From positions 1 through 34,982 of the forward strand of contig JAFAID010000679.1 of NCBI GenBank assembly GCA_019236925.1: a stretch of DNA of 34,982 bases. The letters run 5' to 3'. The notes under the pieces were generated by a model that worked only from the letters and a program-made list of their open reading frames with translations, ran no database searches and was not told the DNA's origin. Shown piece by piece: positions 11,213 through 19,506 of the stretch. The first letter of the stretch is position 1, and each line of letters opens with the position of its first letter. Both the position numbers and the translations under genes were made by a program. Origin of the DNA: Mycobacterium sp. (GTDB lineage: Bacteria; Actinomycetota; Actinomycetes; Mycobacteriales; Mycobacteriaceae).

Positions 11213-12532
11213 TCAGTTCGGCGCGAAGCTGTAGACCTGACCGTCGCTGGTGGCGGTGACCACTCGCCGGTCGCGGCCGATCGACACCCCGACCGGGTAC
11301 CCGGTCGCTTCGGGCAGCGAGGAGTTGCTGAGCGTGCGGCCACTGCCCGGATCGAAGACCAACAGCGACATACCCCGTGCGCCCTCACCGGGGCCGCCGG
11401 TCACCACGACGTAGCCGACGCCCTGACCGGCCAGGCTCGACGTCGACAACGGGCTGACGTCGTTGCGGCGCCACACCCGCTGGGCGTGGTCGCCGGCGTC
11501 CTTGAAGGCGACCAGCCGAGTGTCCGGGCCACCGCCCGACACGATCAACCCACTTGGCGTCACCGACGGCGGCGTCTGTGCCAGAAACTTCAGCGGCACC
11601 GACCATTTCGGCTTGCCGTCGGCGGAGCGCAGTGCCCATAACCGCTCGTCGCGGCCATTGACGTAGATCGTCGAACCGTCGTTGGACAACACCGGACTGG
11701 CCAGCACACCGGCGCCGACGGCATCGCTGGTCCATTCGCGGGTAAGCAGTGGGTTTTGGCCCGGGTGATACTTCAATGCGGTCAGCACCGCCGCGGGGGC
11801 GCCCGGTTGCCACAGGCCGAGCACCACCGTGCCACTCGCCGCTGCGAACGCCGGTGCCGCTGCGATCGGGCAGCCTGCGCGCGCCGGTCCGCAATCGGAG
11901 AGCCCGCGGGCGAAGTCGGCCGGATCGATGTTGTCCACCAGGTCAATGGAATTGCCCACCGTGATGCCGCGGTGGGCGTCGAAAACCTGCACCTGCCCCA
12001 GATGTGTGACCACGAGCAGTTGACTGTGCCCGAGAAATCTTGGGGTAGAGGGCATTCCGATGACCGGTCGGCGCCAACGGATCCACTGGGTAGGGGGAAA
12101 GGATAGTATCGCCCCGGGTTGGCCGACGTAGAGATTGTCGAAGCCATCGACCAGCGGGCCAGAGATGCCGCCGCCCTGGAATAGCCGGGTGCACCAGCGC
12201 TGCCTGCCGTTGTGGTCGTTCTCCCACTCCATCAGCGAACAGCCGCCCGGTGTCTGCGCGTTGAGCGCCATCCAGTTGCGCGAGCTCAGCGCCGGTGCCG
12301 CCGCCAGCGAGCCCTTGACCGAGCGGGTCCAGCGCAGGCTCAGGCCGGTAGCTCCCGAGGTAGCCGTGTAGCTGCTGTTGGACGCGTCGCCGTATTGCGC
12401 GGGCCAGCCCTCGGCGGGAGCGGTGTCGACCCAGGAGTCGGTGTTACCGCAGCCGGCCAGGATGGCTGCCAGAATGACCGTCGACACCGTGCATGACCAA
12501 CGCCGCAGTGCACGTCGGGGGAGTGGCAACAC
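11213..12532 (-). CDS. PQQ-like beta-propeller lipoprotein (Rv3035 type)
   Basis: Extracytoplasmic lipoprotein of 439 aa, orthologous to M. tuberculosis Rv3035. The start GTG 12532 gives a signal peptide: basic RRALRR, hydrophobic STVILAAIL and lipobox LAGC with Cys28. The frame stays open to 12658, but that would overlap the divergent acyltransferase gene starting at 12629, so the longer reading is rejected. The mature chain has repeated propeller-blade segments (YVNGRDERLWALRSADGKPKW, VGYVVVTGG, VVTATSDGQVYSF) typical of PQQ/WD40-like repeats, plus four scattered cysteines. It is probably a scaffold or sugar- or protein-binding lipoprotein. It leads an operon with the small membrane protein downstream. 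Confidence 0.88.
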   Translation of the reverse strand: MLPLPRRALRRWSCTVSTVILAAILAGCGNTDSWVDTAPAEGWPAQYGDASNSSYTATSGATGLSLRWTRSVKGSLAAAPALSSRNWMALNAQTPGGCSLMEWENDHNGRQRWCTRLFQGGGISGPLVDGFDNLYVGQPGAILSFPPTQWIRWRRPVIGMPSTPRFLGHSQLLVVTHLGQVQVFDAHRGITVGNSIDLVDNIDPADFARGLSDCGPARAGCPIAAAPAFAAASGTVVLGLWQPGAPAAVLTALKYHPGQNPLLTREWTSDAVGAGVLASPVLSNDGSTIYVNGRDERLWALRSADGKPKWSVPLKFLAQTPPSVTPSGLIVSGGGPDTRLVAFKDAGDHAQRVWRRNDVSPLSTSSLAGQGVGYVVVTGGPGEGARGMSLLVFDPGSGRTLSNSSLPEATGYPVGVSIGRDRRVVTATSDGQVYSFAPN

Positions 12533-12628
12533 GGTGCGGGTTCCAAATCCTTCCCGGAATGCGGGCCATGAGCTGCGATCGAGTACAGCCGAGGGTAACC
12601 CGTAGCGACTCGCGTATCGTTTCCGGCC

Positions 12629-13366
12629 ATGACGAGCATGTGGAATGCTCCGCTCCATCGCCGTTGGCGTGGACAGCGGCTGCGCGACTCACGTCAGGCC
12701 AAGTTCCTCACGCTGGCCTCACTGAAATGGGTGCTGGCCAACCGCGCGTACACCCCGTGGTATCTGGTCCGCTACTGGCGGCTGCTGAAGTTCAAGCTGG
12801 CTAACCCCCACATCATCACCCGCGGAATGGTGTTTCTGGGCAAGGGTGTCGAGATCCACTGCACACCCGAACTGGCGCAGCTGGAGATCGGCCGCTGGGT
12901 GCACATCGGCGACAAGAACACCATCCGCGCGCACGAGGGCTCGCTGCGTTTCGGCGACAAGGTGGTGCTCGGCCGCGACAACGTCATCAACTGCTATCTC
13001 GACATCGAGCTTGGTGATTCGGCGCTGATGTCCGACTGGTGCTACGTCTGCGATTTCGACCACCGGATGGACGACATCAATCTGCCGATCAAGGATCAGG
13101 GCATCATCAAGTCCCCGGTCCGGATCGGGCCGGACACCTGGGTCGGAGTCAAGGTGACAGTGCTGCGCGGCACCACCATCGGTCGGGGTTGCGTACTGGG
13201 ATCGCACGCAGTGGTCCGCGGCGTCATCCCGGACTACTCGATCGCGGTCGGGGCGCCGGCCAAGGTAGTCAAAAACCGCAAGCTGTCCTGGGAGACGTCG
13301 GCTGCCCAGCGCGCCGAACTGGCGGCGGCGCTGGCCGATATCGAACGCAAAAAGGCGTCTCGCTAA
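12629..13366 (+). CDS. Left-handed beta-helix (hexapeptide) acyltransferase, Rv3034c type
   Basis: Predicted O-acyltransferase of 245 aa. From about residue 70 there are imperfect hexapeptide repeats ([LIV]-G-x4) such as IGRWVHIGDKNTI, FGDKVVLGRDNVI, VRIGPDTWVGVKVTVLRGTTIGRG and VLGSHAVVRG, ending with the family motif SIAVGAPAKVVK. The catalytic-type His appears in the CDFDHRMDD loop. It is the orthologue of Rv3034c, proposed in the literature on the MGLP locus as an acetyltransferase; the exact donor and acceptor are not evident from sequence. The ATG at 12629 is divergent from the propeller lipoprotein. Its stop is 6 bp from the photolyase stop on the other strand, and that point marks the left edge of the accessory block. 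Confidence 0.9.
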   Translation: MTSMWNAPLHRRWRGQRLRDSRQAKFLTLASLKWVLANRAYTPWYLVRYWRLLKFKLANPHIITRGMVFLGKGVEIHCTPELAQLEIGRWVHIGDKNTIRAHEGSLRFGDKVVLGRDNVINCYLDIELGDSALMSDWCYVCDFDHRMDDINLPIKDQGIIKSPVRIGPDTWVGVKVTVLRGTTIGRGCVLGSHAVVRGVIPDYSIAVGAPAKVVKNRKLSWETSAAQRAELAAALADIERKKASR

Positions 13367-13372
13367 GGCTTC

Positions 13373-14713
13373 TCAGCCGATCCCTTGGTAGCGGCGCAGC
13401 GCCTCGCTGCCTTCCGCGTCGTGATCGACGATCGGCTTGGGATAGCCTCGCGGCCGTTCATCTTTCGTCAGACGGACATCGTCGACGTCAGCAAGTTCGG
13501 GTACCCAGCGTCGGATGTAATCGCCTGAGGGGTCGAACTTCTCGGCCTGCGTAGTCGGGTTGAACACCCGAAAGTAAGGCGCCGCGTCGGTGCCGCAACC
13601 CGCACACCACTGCCAGCCGTGCTGGTTGTTGGCCATGTCGCCATCGATCAACTGGTCGAGGAACCAGCCGGCGCCCCACTGCCACGGCAGGTGCAGGTCT
13701 TTGACCAGAAATGAAGCGACGACCATTCGCACCCGGTTGTGCATGAAACCGGTCTCGCGTAGTTGACGCATACCGGCGTCGACGATCGGGAATCCGGTTT
13801 CGCCGGCTTGCCACGCCTTGAAGCGCCGCTTGGCATCTGCTCCGGTGTCGGTCTGGATGGCGTCGAAGTCGCGGTTCCAATTCCGCCAGACGCTGTCCGG
13901 CCAGTGATGCAGAACCGCGGCATAGAAGTCGCGAAATGCCAGCTGCCGCAAGTAAGCTCGCGCTCCAGCGCGACGTTGATCCAAGTCGGCCGCCATCGTC
14001 CGCGGGTGGATGGTACCGAACTTCAGGTGCGCCGACATTCGGCTGGTGGACGCTCGGTCGGGCCGGTTTCGGTCGTCGGAGTAGTTGTCCAGGCCGTCGT
14101 GGACAAATGCTTTCCATCGCCGCTGCGCGGCCGCCTCGCCTGCGTGCAGGTCGAGCTCGACGCCCCGATCGGGTATCGCGACGGGTTTCGCGCGGTTCCC
14201 CAACTTCTCAGGATCGACCCAGCGCGCGGATTTGGGGCCGGTTCGCGCCGGCTTCCACCAACCTAATTCGCGCCATCGGCCGAAGAACGGGGTGAACACT
14301 TTGTACGGGTCGCCGTTGTCCTTGGTGACGCGCCCGGGCGAAACCAGATACGGCGATCCGGTCGCGACCAACGGCACGTCGCCCAGCGCTTCTCGCACCC
14401 GGTCGTCGCGGCGCCTCCCGAACGGCGCGAAGTCCTCCGAGACATGCACCGACCGCGCGTCGATTTCCTTGGCGACGGCGGGAATCCGCTCCTCGGGCCG
14501 GCCACGTGTCACCAGCAGGCGGCCATCCAAGTCGTCGCGCAGCTGGCGTAGCGAGTCGCACAAAAACTGCATCCTGCGCGCGCCCGACGACGCCTCCAGC
14601 CGCGGATCGAACACAAAGCATGCGAGCACGTCGTCGGTGTTGGCGACGGCGCTGAGCAACGGAGGGAGGTCACGCAGTCGTAGGTCGCGTCGGAACCACA
14701 ACAGCGCCGGCAT
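13373..14713 (-). CDS. phr: Deoxyribodipyrimidine (CPD) photolyase
   Basis: Class I photolyase of 446 aa that repairs UV-induced cyclobutane pyrimidine dimers using blue light. The N-terminal Rossmann/antenna domain begins ALLWFRRDLRLRDLPPL. The C-terminal FAD domain carries RNHxR-type elements (MRQLRETGFMHNRVRMVVASFL, DGDMANNQHGWQWCAGCGTDAAPYFRVFNP). The ATG at 14713 follows the tspO stop by 16 bp with AGAAAGG upstream; the longer reading to 14776 runs into tspO. Partnership with tspO and a divergent marR-fni pair is typical of light-induced photoprotection gene sets. M. tuberculosis lacks this gene at the locus. The photolyase assignment is firm; cryptochrome-like signalling is a weak alternative. 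Confidence 0.95.
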   Translation of the reverse strand: MPALLWFRRDLRLRDLPPLLSAVANTDDVLACFVFDPRLEASSGARRMQFLCDSLRQLRDDLDGRLLVTRGRPEERIPAVAKEIDARSVHVSEDFAPFGRRRDDRVREALGDVPLVATGSPYLVSPGRVTKDNGDPYKVFTPFFGRWRELGWWKPARTGPKSARWVDPEKLGNRAKPVAIPDRGVELDLHAGEAAAQRRWKAFVHDGLDNYSDDRNRPDRASTSRMSAHLKFGTIHPRTMAADLDQRRAGARAYLRQLAFRDFYAAVLHHWPDSVWRNWNRDFDAIQTDTGADAKRRFKAWQAGETGFPIVDAGMRQLRETGFMHNRVRMVVASFLVKDLHLPWQWGAGWFLDQLIDGDMANNQHGWQWCAGCGTDAAPYFRVFNPTTQAEKFDPSGDYIRRWVPELADVDDVRLTKDERPRGYPKPIVDHDAEGSEALRRYQGIG

Positions 14714-14729
14714 TACCGGGCAACCTTTC

Positions 14730-15212
14730 TCATGATCGGTTGAGTACCCAGATATGGCTGGACATCGCGGTGGCAAAGGCGGTCCACAGCGGATACGGCA
14801 GCAGCGCCGCTGCGGCGCGCGGATTTGCCAAGGCGGTCCGCCGGGTCAGGTCCGCGCTGCTGGCCGCCAGCACTGCCGCGCCGACCGTCGATGCGCCGAG
14901 GCTGTGGTACTTGAAGAACAGCCAACTCCATCCGGCGTTGAGGATCAGGTTGACGCCCAGCGCGGCGACGTAGTTGCGGGCTTCGTCACGGCGCCCCGTT
15001 GCGCGCAACCGGTCGATGGCCGTCGCGGAAGTGGCCGCGATATCGGTGTAGAGCGATGTCCAGGCGACCGGGAACACCGCGTTCGGCGGCACGTAGCAGG
15101 GCTTATTTAGCCGCGAGTACCAAGACCTTGCGCTGGCCCTGCTAGCCACACTTCCGACGCCCGCCGCTGCCGCAACAGCAAGCGTCGTGGCAGCCAGTGT
15201 CACCTTACTCAC
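14730..15212 (-). CDS. tspO: TspO/MBR family protein (CrtK-like)
   Basis: Five-helix integral membrane protein of 160 aa, the normal family length. Characteristic segments: WYSRLNKPCYVPPNAVFPVAWTSLY (the conserved WY-x-L-x-KP-x-x-PP-x-x-F-x-x-W-x-x-LY pattern), NLILNAGWSWLFF in helix 3 and PYPLWTAFATAMS in helix 5. TspO proteins bind tetrapyrroles or isoprenoids and are often encoded beside carotenoid and photolyase genes, hence the older name CrtK. The start is GTG 15212, with GGGAGA 5 nt upstream; the much longer upstream reading overlaps the divergent marR and is rejected. It heads a two-gene operon with phr. The divergent promoter region carries a candidate MarR operator. Confidence 0.93.
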   Translation of the reverse strand: MSKVTLAATTLAVAAAAGVGSVASRASARSWYSRLNKPCYVPPNAVFPVAWTSLYTDIAATSATAIDRLRATGRRDEARNYVAALGVNLILNAGWSWLFFKYHSLGASTVGAAVLAASSADLTRRTALANPRAAAALLPYPLWTAFATAMSSHIWVLNRS

Positions 15213-15284
15213 GTTGTCTCCCTTCGGCTTCAGCTGCTGCCGCGGGTGTTGGCGGCGGCACGAGCACGTCCCTACCGCAAGTGT

Positions 15285-15335
15285 TTCAATGATTGAAGTA
15301 TTAATCAACTGAAGTAATCGACGAATGCGGATAAA
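15285..15335. promoter_or_regulatory. Divergent tspO/marR promoter with candidate MarR operator (site A)
   Basis: An AT-rich island in GC-rich DNA. It contains a perfect dyad TTCAAT-g-ATTGAA (15285-15297) and an overlapping imperfect dyad GATTGA-agta-TTAATC (15291-15306). CTGAAG and a -10-like GATAAA (15330-15335) lead to marR, whose ATG is at 15348. Read on the minus strand, the segment TTCAGTTGATTAATACTTC resembles the element upstream of crtE. Autoregulation of marR and control of tspO-phr from this site is inference. Confidence 0.6.
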
Positions 15336-15347
15336 CTGCAAGGTGTC

Positions 15348-15836
15348 ATGGGCTCTGATCAGACCGCCGACGACCGAGCCGCGCTGGAGTCGCAGGTCTC
15401 GGCCGATCTGCGGGTATTGACGGCCGAATCTGAGCAGATCGGCCGAGTTTTCGCCGTCATACACCAAGTGCGACCGACCGACTTTCGCGCTCTGCTGCAT
15501 GTGATGGTCGCCGAAACCACCGGTAGACCGATCACTTCCGGCGAGCTGCGCGAGCGGATGGGGCTCTCCGGCGCGGCGATCACCTACCTGGTGGACCGCA
15601 TGATGGCGTCCGGTCATATCACCCGGCAATCCGACCCGGACGACCGGCGCAAAGTGATCCTGCGCTACTCGGAGTCCGGCCTCGACACCGCTCGAGCCTT
15701 TTTCGCCCCGCTGGGTCTGCACACTCGCACCGCGATGGCGCACTTGCCCGACGATGACCTGGCCGCAGCTCGGCGAGTGTTCACCGCGTTGATCGATGCT
15801 ATGCGGCGATATCAAGAGGAGCTTGCAACACGGTGA
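15348..15836 (+). CDS. MarR-family transcriptional regulator
   Basis: DNA-binding regulator of 162 aa with a winged-helix domain. The recognition region is [30 protein letters not shown], followed by the wing [17 protein letters not shown]. It is clearly paralogous to the second MarR encoded at 16913-17494 (shared [29 protein letters not shown], ARxFFAPLG segments). The stop overlaps the GTG of fni (GTGA), so regulator and isoprenoid gene are coupled. The MarR protein CrtR of Corynebacterium glutamicum represses its carotenoid operon and responds to geranylgeranyl diphosphate. By analogy this protein may sense an isoprenoid, but the ligand is not shown by the sequence. Confidence 0.92.
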   Translation: MGSDQTADDRAALESQVSADLRVLTAESEQIGRVFAVIHQVRPTDFRALLHVMVAETTGRPITSGELRERMGLSGAAITYLVDRMMASGHITRQSDPDDRRKVILRYSESGLDTARAFFAPLGLHTRTAMAHLPDDDLAAARRVFTALIDAMRRYQEELATR

Positions 15837-16879
15837 CGACCGATCCTGGCGGGATGACGACCCGCAAAAGACGCCATATCGACGTGTGCCTTGACGACCG
15901 TGTCGCGTATTCCGGAGTCACGACCGGGTTGGAACGCTACTGGCTGCCATACAACGCCCTGACGCAGACAAGCCTCGCGCATATCGACTTGTCCACCGAG
16001 TTCCTCGGGGCATCCTTGCGAGCCCCGATATTGATCGGCGCAATGACTGGCGGTGCTGAGCTGTCCGGGACGATCAACAGGAACCTGGCCGCCGCGGCCC
16101 AACGCCTCGGTATCGGGATGATGCTCGGCTCGCAGCGGATCATGTTGGACAGTGCGTTGGGGGAGCAGGCGGCCTCCAGCTTCACCGTTCGCGACGTGGC
16201 GCCGGATGTGTTGTTGTTCGGCAATATTGGTCTATCGCAGCTGACAGTGGCCGCCGTTTCGGATATTTCGAATGCCCTGAAACGGGTTGAAGCAGATGTG
16301 CTTGCGGTGCATACCAATCCGCTGCAGGAGGCCGTCCAGCGCAACGGCGACAGCGACTTCTCCGGGTCGATCGACAGGCTGCGTGAAGTCGTTGGCACGC
16401 TCGGATATCCGGTGCTTCTCAAAGAGGTTGGCCACGGAATCGGTACGTCGGCGGTCGCCGAATTGACCGGGCCATCGGGCGAGTCGCCGGTTGCGGCTAT
16501 TGATGTCGCAGGGGCCGGCGGCACGTCTTGGTCACGCGTGGAGCAACTCGTCCGTTACGGCGAGCTGCGTTATCCGGACTTGGCCGATTGGGGGATACCC
16601 ACGGCGCGGGCGATTGTGGAGGTGCGCGAGGCGCTGCCCATAATCCCGCTGGTCGCCTCCGGCGGTATCCGCACCGGCATGGACGCGGCCAAAGCGCTGG
16701 CATTGGGCGCCGACGTGGTGGCGGTCGCCCGTCCGCTGCTCGCTGCGGCGATCGAATCCGCTGACGCCGTGGTCGATTGGTTGCAGCGATTCGTCGACGA
16801 GTTACGAATCTGCTTGCACGGCGCCGGCTCAGCGGATTTGCGCGCCCTGCGCGAGGTCGGCGTCACACCGAGGCCGTAA
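15833..16879 (+). CDS. fni: Type 2 isopentenyl-diphosphate delta-isomerase
   Basis: FMN- and NADPH-dependent IPP/DMAPP isomerase of 348 aa. Landmarks: the N-terminal [43 protein letters not shown] (containing the catalytic Gln), [18 protein letters not shown] and the phosphate-binding [20 protein letters not shown]. It is unrelated to the type 1 Idi known from M. tuberculosis and would supply DMAPP for GGPP and carotenoid synthesis. The GTG at 15833 overlaps the marR stop. A later ATG (codon 8) is also possible because similarity begins near RKRRH. A small hairpin follows the stop. The pairing suggests the regulator adjusts isoprenoid precursor supply. Confidence 0.95.
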   Translation: MTTDPGGMTTRKRRHIDVCLDDRVAYSGVTTGLERYWLPYNALTQTSLAHIDLSTEFLGASLRAPILIGAMTGGAELSGTINRNLAAAAQRLGIGMMLGSQRIMLDSALGEQAASSFTVRDVAPDVLLFGNIGLSQLTVAAVSDISNALKRVEADVLAVHTNPLQEAVQRNGDSDFSGSIDRLREVVGTLGYPVLLKEVGHGIGTSAVAELTGPSGESPVAAIDVAGAGGTSWSRVEQLVRYGELRYPDLADWGIPTARAIVEVREALPIIPLVASGGIRTGMDAAKALALGADVVAVARPLLAAAIESADAVVDWLQRFVDELRICLHGAGSADLRALREVGVTPRP

Positions 16880-16892
16880 GCGCCTCGGGCGC
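16880..16892. terminator. Short hairpin between convergent fni and marR2
   Basis: GCGCC-tcg-GGCGC forms a 5-bp GC stem with a 3-nt loop directly after the fni stop, within the 33-bp gap to the convergent marR2 stop. There is no U-tract. It could act as a compact bidirectional terminator; such stems are frequent in GC-rich DNA. Confidence 0.3.
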
Positions 16893-16912
16893 CCGCGGCT
16901 GCCATGCGTAAC

Positions 16913-17494
16913 TCAGGCGTGCTCAGTCTGTTCGGCGAGTTCGCCGTCTCGAGGGTGGTCGCTCGCTGCTGTGGCTGGCGCACTGGCCGATTTCGGTTGC
17001 TGCGCAACGAGTTCGCCCTCGAAGGTTGACATGGCGGCGATCATCGCACTGAATACCCTATGGGCCGCCACGAGGTCCTTGTCGGGCAGCTCGGCAAGCG
17101 CGGAACGCAGATGGACGCCCAGCGGAGCGAAGAACGTGCGTGCCAGTTCCATACCGCTGTTTTCGTACCGGAGAAGCGCTTTGCGTCGATCTCCGGGGTC
17201 CGCTTCACGCCGGACGTGCCCGGCGTCGATCATCCGATCGACGAGGTAGGTGATCGCCGCCGGTGAGACGTCCATGCGCTGGCGTAATTGAGCCATGGTC
17301 AACGGTTTTCCAGCGGTTTCGGCAACCATGACGTGCAGCAAAGCGTGGAAGTCATTGCCGCTCACGTGGTTCTGGCGCGCGAAATAACGACCCAACCGAT
17401 CAGACTGCGCTGTGACCGCCCGCATATCGGCGGACATCAGCTTCTCCAGGTCTGCCCGGTTAGGAGGTAAACTCTTTGCGCCCCGACTAGTCAC
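16913..17494 (-). CDS. Second MarR-family regulator
   Basis: Regulator of 193 aa, paralogous to the MarR at 15348-15836. The winged helix includes [30 protein letters not shown] and the wing EADPGDRRKALLRYENSG. It differs by a C-terminal tail of about 25 residues rich in Ala, Ser and acidic residues. GTG 17494 is preferred because the N-terminus then aligns with that of the first MarR. It is transcribed away from the 407-bp non-coding region shared with the dehydrogenase gene. Two related MarR proteins flanking fni suggest duplication and possibly different ligands or a repressor/antirepressor pair, which is inference. Confidence 0.92.
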   Translation of the reverse strand: MTSRGAKSLPPNRADLEKLMSADMRAVTAQSDRLGRYFARQNHVSGNDFHALLHVMVAETAGKPLTMAQLRQRMDVSPAAITYLVDRMIDAGHVRREADPGDRRKALLRYENSGMELARTFFAPLGVHLRSALAELPDKDLVAAHRVFSAMIAAMSTFEGELVAQQPKSASAPATAASDHPRDGELAEQTEHA

Positions 17495-17901
17495 CCCACC
17501 GCATCTTTCTTAGCGATTGTTCGACAAGCGTATAGGAAACCCCCCCTGGATCAGCGGCAATACTCGATTAACGGGGAGAGTGCGTCATGGCTGTGCGTAA
17601 TCGCCGAGGATCGGCAAATAACGCACCAGGATCTTGACAGGTAGATCTAGTCGACCACGCAGCGGGTGAGATGAGTTAGTTCACGCAGATGAGCCCAGTT
17701 GCCCAGTATTGAGCCGTAGACACGTCAACGTGGCGGGAAATCACTCGCAACAACCCATTGTGCGGTTTTTGCGACGTTTTCATCTGCCACCGCGACCATC
17801 CCATGGCCGTGATCGGATCTCCCATTTGACACTAAAAACTTAACTATTAACCTTATGAAGTACATCGACGGGATGGATCGGAGCCAACGGAGGAGTGAGC
17901 G
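17495..17901. other. 407-bp intergenic region between marR2 and the dehydrogenase gene
   Basis: No convincing gene. Contents seen: a run of seven C at 17540-17546; a bipartite hairpin at 17593-17626 (GTGCGT/ACGCAC outer stem, GCCGA-gga-TCGGC inner stem); a possible 16-codon ORF at 17587-17637 preceded by GGGGAGAG but overlapping the hairpin; and a promoter/operator-like AT-rich segment at 17826-17860. The region probably holds the control elements of both flanking genes. Confidence 0.6.
17826..17860 (+). promoter_or_regulatory. Promoter/operator-like element upstream of the dehydrogenase gene (site B)
   Basis: TTGACA (17826-17831) matches a sigma-A -35 hexamer and is followed by CTTAACTATTAACCTTAT. 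That stretch contains the direct repeat TTAAC-ta-TTAAC and resembles the AT-rich sequence upstream of crtE (TTAACTTACTGAACTTAT). The following TGAAGTAcATCGACG also resembles TGAAGTAATCGACG at site A. No clear -10 is found at 17 nt. It is a candidate binding site for one of the MarR proteins. Confidence 0.45.
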
Positions 17902-19374
17902 ATGCGTTGCGTCGTATTCGGCGCCACCGGCTACCTCGGCGCCCGTCTGGTTCCGGCATTGCTGGCAGCCGGTCACGATGTCCGGGTGATGGCGCGCACG
18001 CCCGCGAAGCTCGACGACGTGCCGTGGCGCCAGCACGTCGAAGTGGTCGACGGCGACGTCTCCGATGGCGAACCAGTGCGGCGAGCGCTGGACGGGCAAG
18101 AAGTTCTCTACTACCTGGTGCACTCACTACTGCGATCGGATTTCGTCGACTTCGATGCGCGCGCCGCCTCGATCGTCGCCGACGCGGCAGGATAAGCCGG
18201 ACTTTCGCGCATCGTCTACGTCGGCGGCATCATCCCCGACCGGCAGCAGCTGTCTGATCACTTGGCGTCACGGGCCGAAGTCGGACGGCTTCTTCAACGC
18301 TCTGGAGTTCCCACCGTCGAACTGCGCGAGGCGGCGATCATCGGAGCGGGGTCTGCCAGCTTTGAGATGCTGCGGTATCTGACCGAACGGCTGCCATTGA
18401 TGATCACGCCGCGGTGGCTGAGAACCCAGGTGCAGCCGATCGCCGTGCGCGACGTGCTGTACTACTTGACCAACGCGGCGGAATTGCCGGCCGAAGTCAA
18501 CCGGGCCTTCGACATCGGCGGACCCGACACCTTCACCTACATGGACATGATCCGCAAGTACGCGGCGATCGCCGGCCTGCAGCGCCGGATCGCGATTCCG
18601 GTACCGGTGCTGACCCCATGGCTCTCGTCGCACTGGGTGAACCTGATCACCCCGCTGCCACGCGCCCTGGCTTCGTCGCTGATGGACTCCCTGGAAAACG
18701 ATGTGGTGTGCGGGGAACACGATATCGCCGAACACATTCCGGACCCCGTGGACGGACTCACCCACTACGAAGATGCCGTCGAATTAGCGCTGGCGCGGCT
18801 GCGAGAAGGCGAGCTGCAGACCCGCTGGTGGCGGCACGGCTACGACAACTCACCGTCGCGGCCGCTGCCCACTGACCCGTCCTGGGCCGGCGGATCGCTG
18901 CACCAGCAGGTGCGTGAACATCGAGTACACGCCGACGCCGAAACGCTTTGGCAGATAGTCGAATCGATTGGGGCCGACCACGGCTGGTCCGCAGCGCCAC
19001 CGGCCTGGGCGCTGCGTGGGTGGATCAGCCAACTGGCCGGCGGTGTCGGGAACAGCCGTACGGTGCGACGTCACCGTCCCCTGCATCCCGGTGAGGCGCT
19101 GGACTGGTGGCGCGTCGAGCACATCGACCGGCCTCACTTGCTGCGGCTGCGCGCTGACATCCCGCTACCCGGCCGACTATGGCTCGAGCTGGCGGTGCGC
19201 GACGACGGCGACGGGGGCTCCTATTATCGCCAACGTACGCTGTTTCAGCCGTATGGCCTTGCCGGTGAAGCGTTTTGGAAAGCCACCGCATTGTTTCGTG
19301 ACGTGGTGTTCGGCGGTATCGCCCGCGATATCACCTCGGCTGCCGCGAGGTCGACCGACCCAGCCCGCATCTAA
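17902..19374 (+). pseudogene. NmrA-like NAD(P)-binding protein with DUF2867-type C-terminus, split by an in-frame TAA
   Basis: A 490-codon frame encodes an NAD(P)H-binding short-chain dehydrogenase/NmrA-like domain (GATGYLG at residues 7-13; RVMARTP-like cofactor segment; RIVYVGGIIPD; QPIAVRDVLYYL) followed from about residue 300 by a DUF2867-like domain (LHQQVREHRVHADAETLWQIVESIG, RTLFQPYGLAGEAFW). The frame is broken once, by TAA at 18193-18195 between ADAAG and AGLSRIVYVGG, with no frameshift. One G-to-T change from GAA would explain it. No good restart codon follows closely (TTG 18262 at best). SDRs of this kind are often found in photolyase/TspO gene sets. It is a probable recent pseudogene; a sequencing error or readthrough are the alternatives. 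The Shine-Dalgarno GGAGGAG lies upstream of the ATG. Confidence 0.8.
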
Positions 19375-19410
19375 GCGGCGGAACGCAACGGCCGGGGCAA
19401 AGATCGGCTA

Positions 19411-19439
19411 TTGACAATCTCGAGGTTGCGCTGTGATAG
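19411..19439 (+). promoter_or_regulatory. Sigma-A-like promoter for the DUF1214-sulfotransferase operon
   Basis: TTGACA (19411-19416), a 17-nt spacer and TGATAG (19434-19439) form a near-consensus housekeeping promoter 67 bp upstream of the DUF1214 ATG. It is the best -35/-10 match noticed in the window. A palindrome lies just downstream. Confidence 0.65.
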
Positions 19440-19455
19440 TGGTCTTGGGTTAAAC

Positions 19456-19470
19456 GAAAACATGGTTTTC
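19456..19470. promoter_or_regulatory. Palindromic operator candidate for the TetR regulator
   Basis: GAAAAC-atg-GTTTTC is a perfect 6-bp dyad with a 3-nt centre, placed 17 bp after the -10 element and upstream of the first gene of the operon that encodes a TetR protein. The position fits a repressor site blocking transcription initiation or early elongation. Binding by the operon's TetR is inference. Confidence 0.5.
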
Positions 19471-19506
19471 AGATAATGGGATTGTCGTGCCCGCCGAGGC
19501 GGTGGA

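Noticed and set aside
12533..12658. N-terminal extension of the propeller lipoprotein to 12658
   Set aside because: It would overlap the divergent acyltransferase gene and place the signal peptide internally; GTG 12532 gives a normal lipoprotein start.
15213..15815. Long upstream extension of the tspO frame
   Set aside because: It is antisense to marR and crosses the divergent promoter; GTG 15212 has a good Shine-Dalgarno and the normal TspO length.
17634..17660. TTGACA at 17634 as a promoter -35 element
   Set aside because: No acceptable -10 hexamer lies 16-19 nt downstream, and the TTGACA at 17826 is better placed for the dehydrogenase gene.
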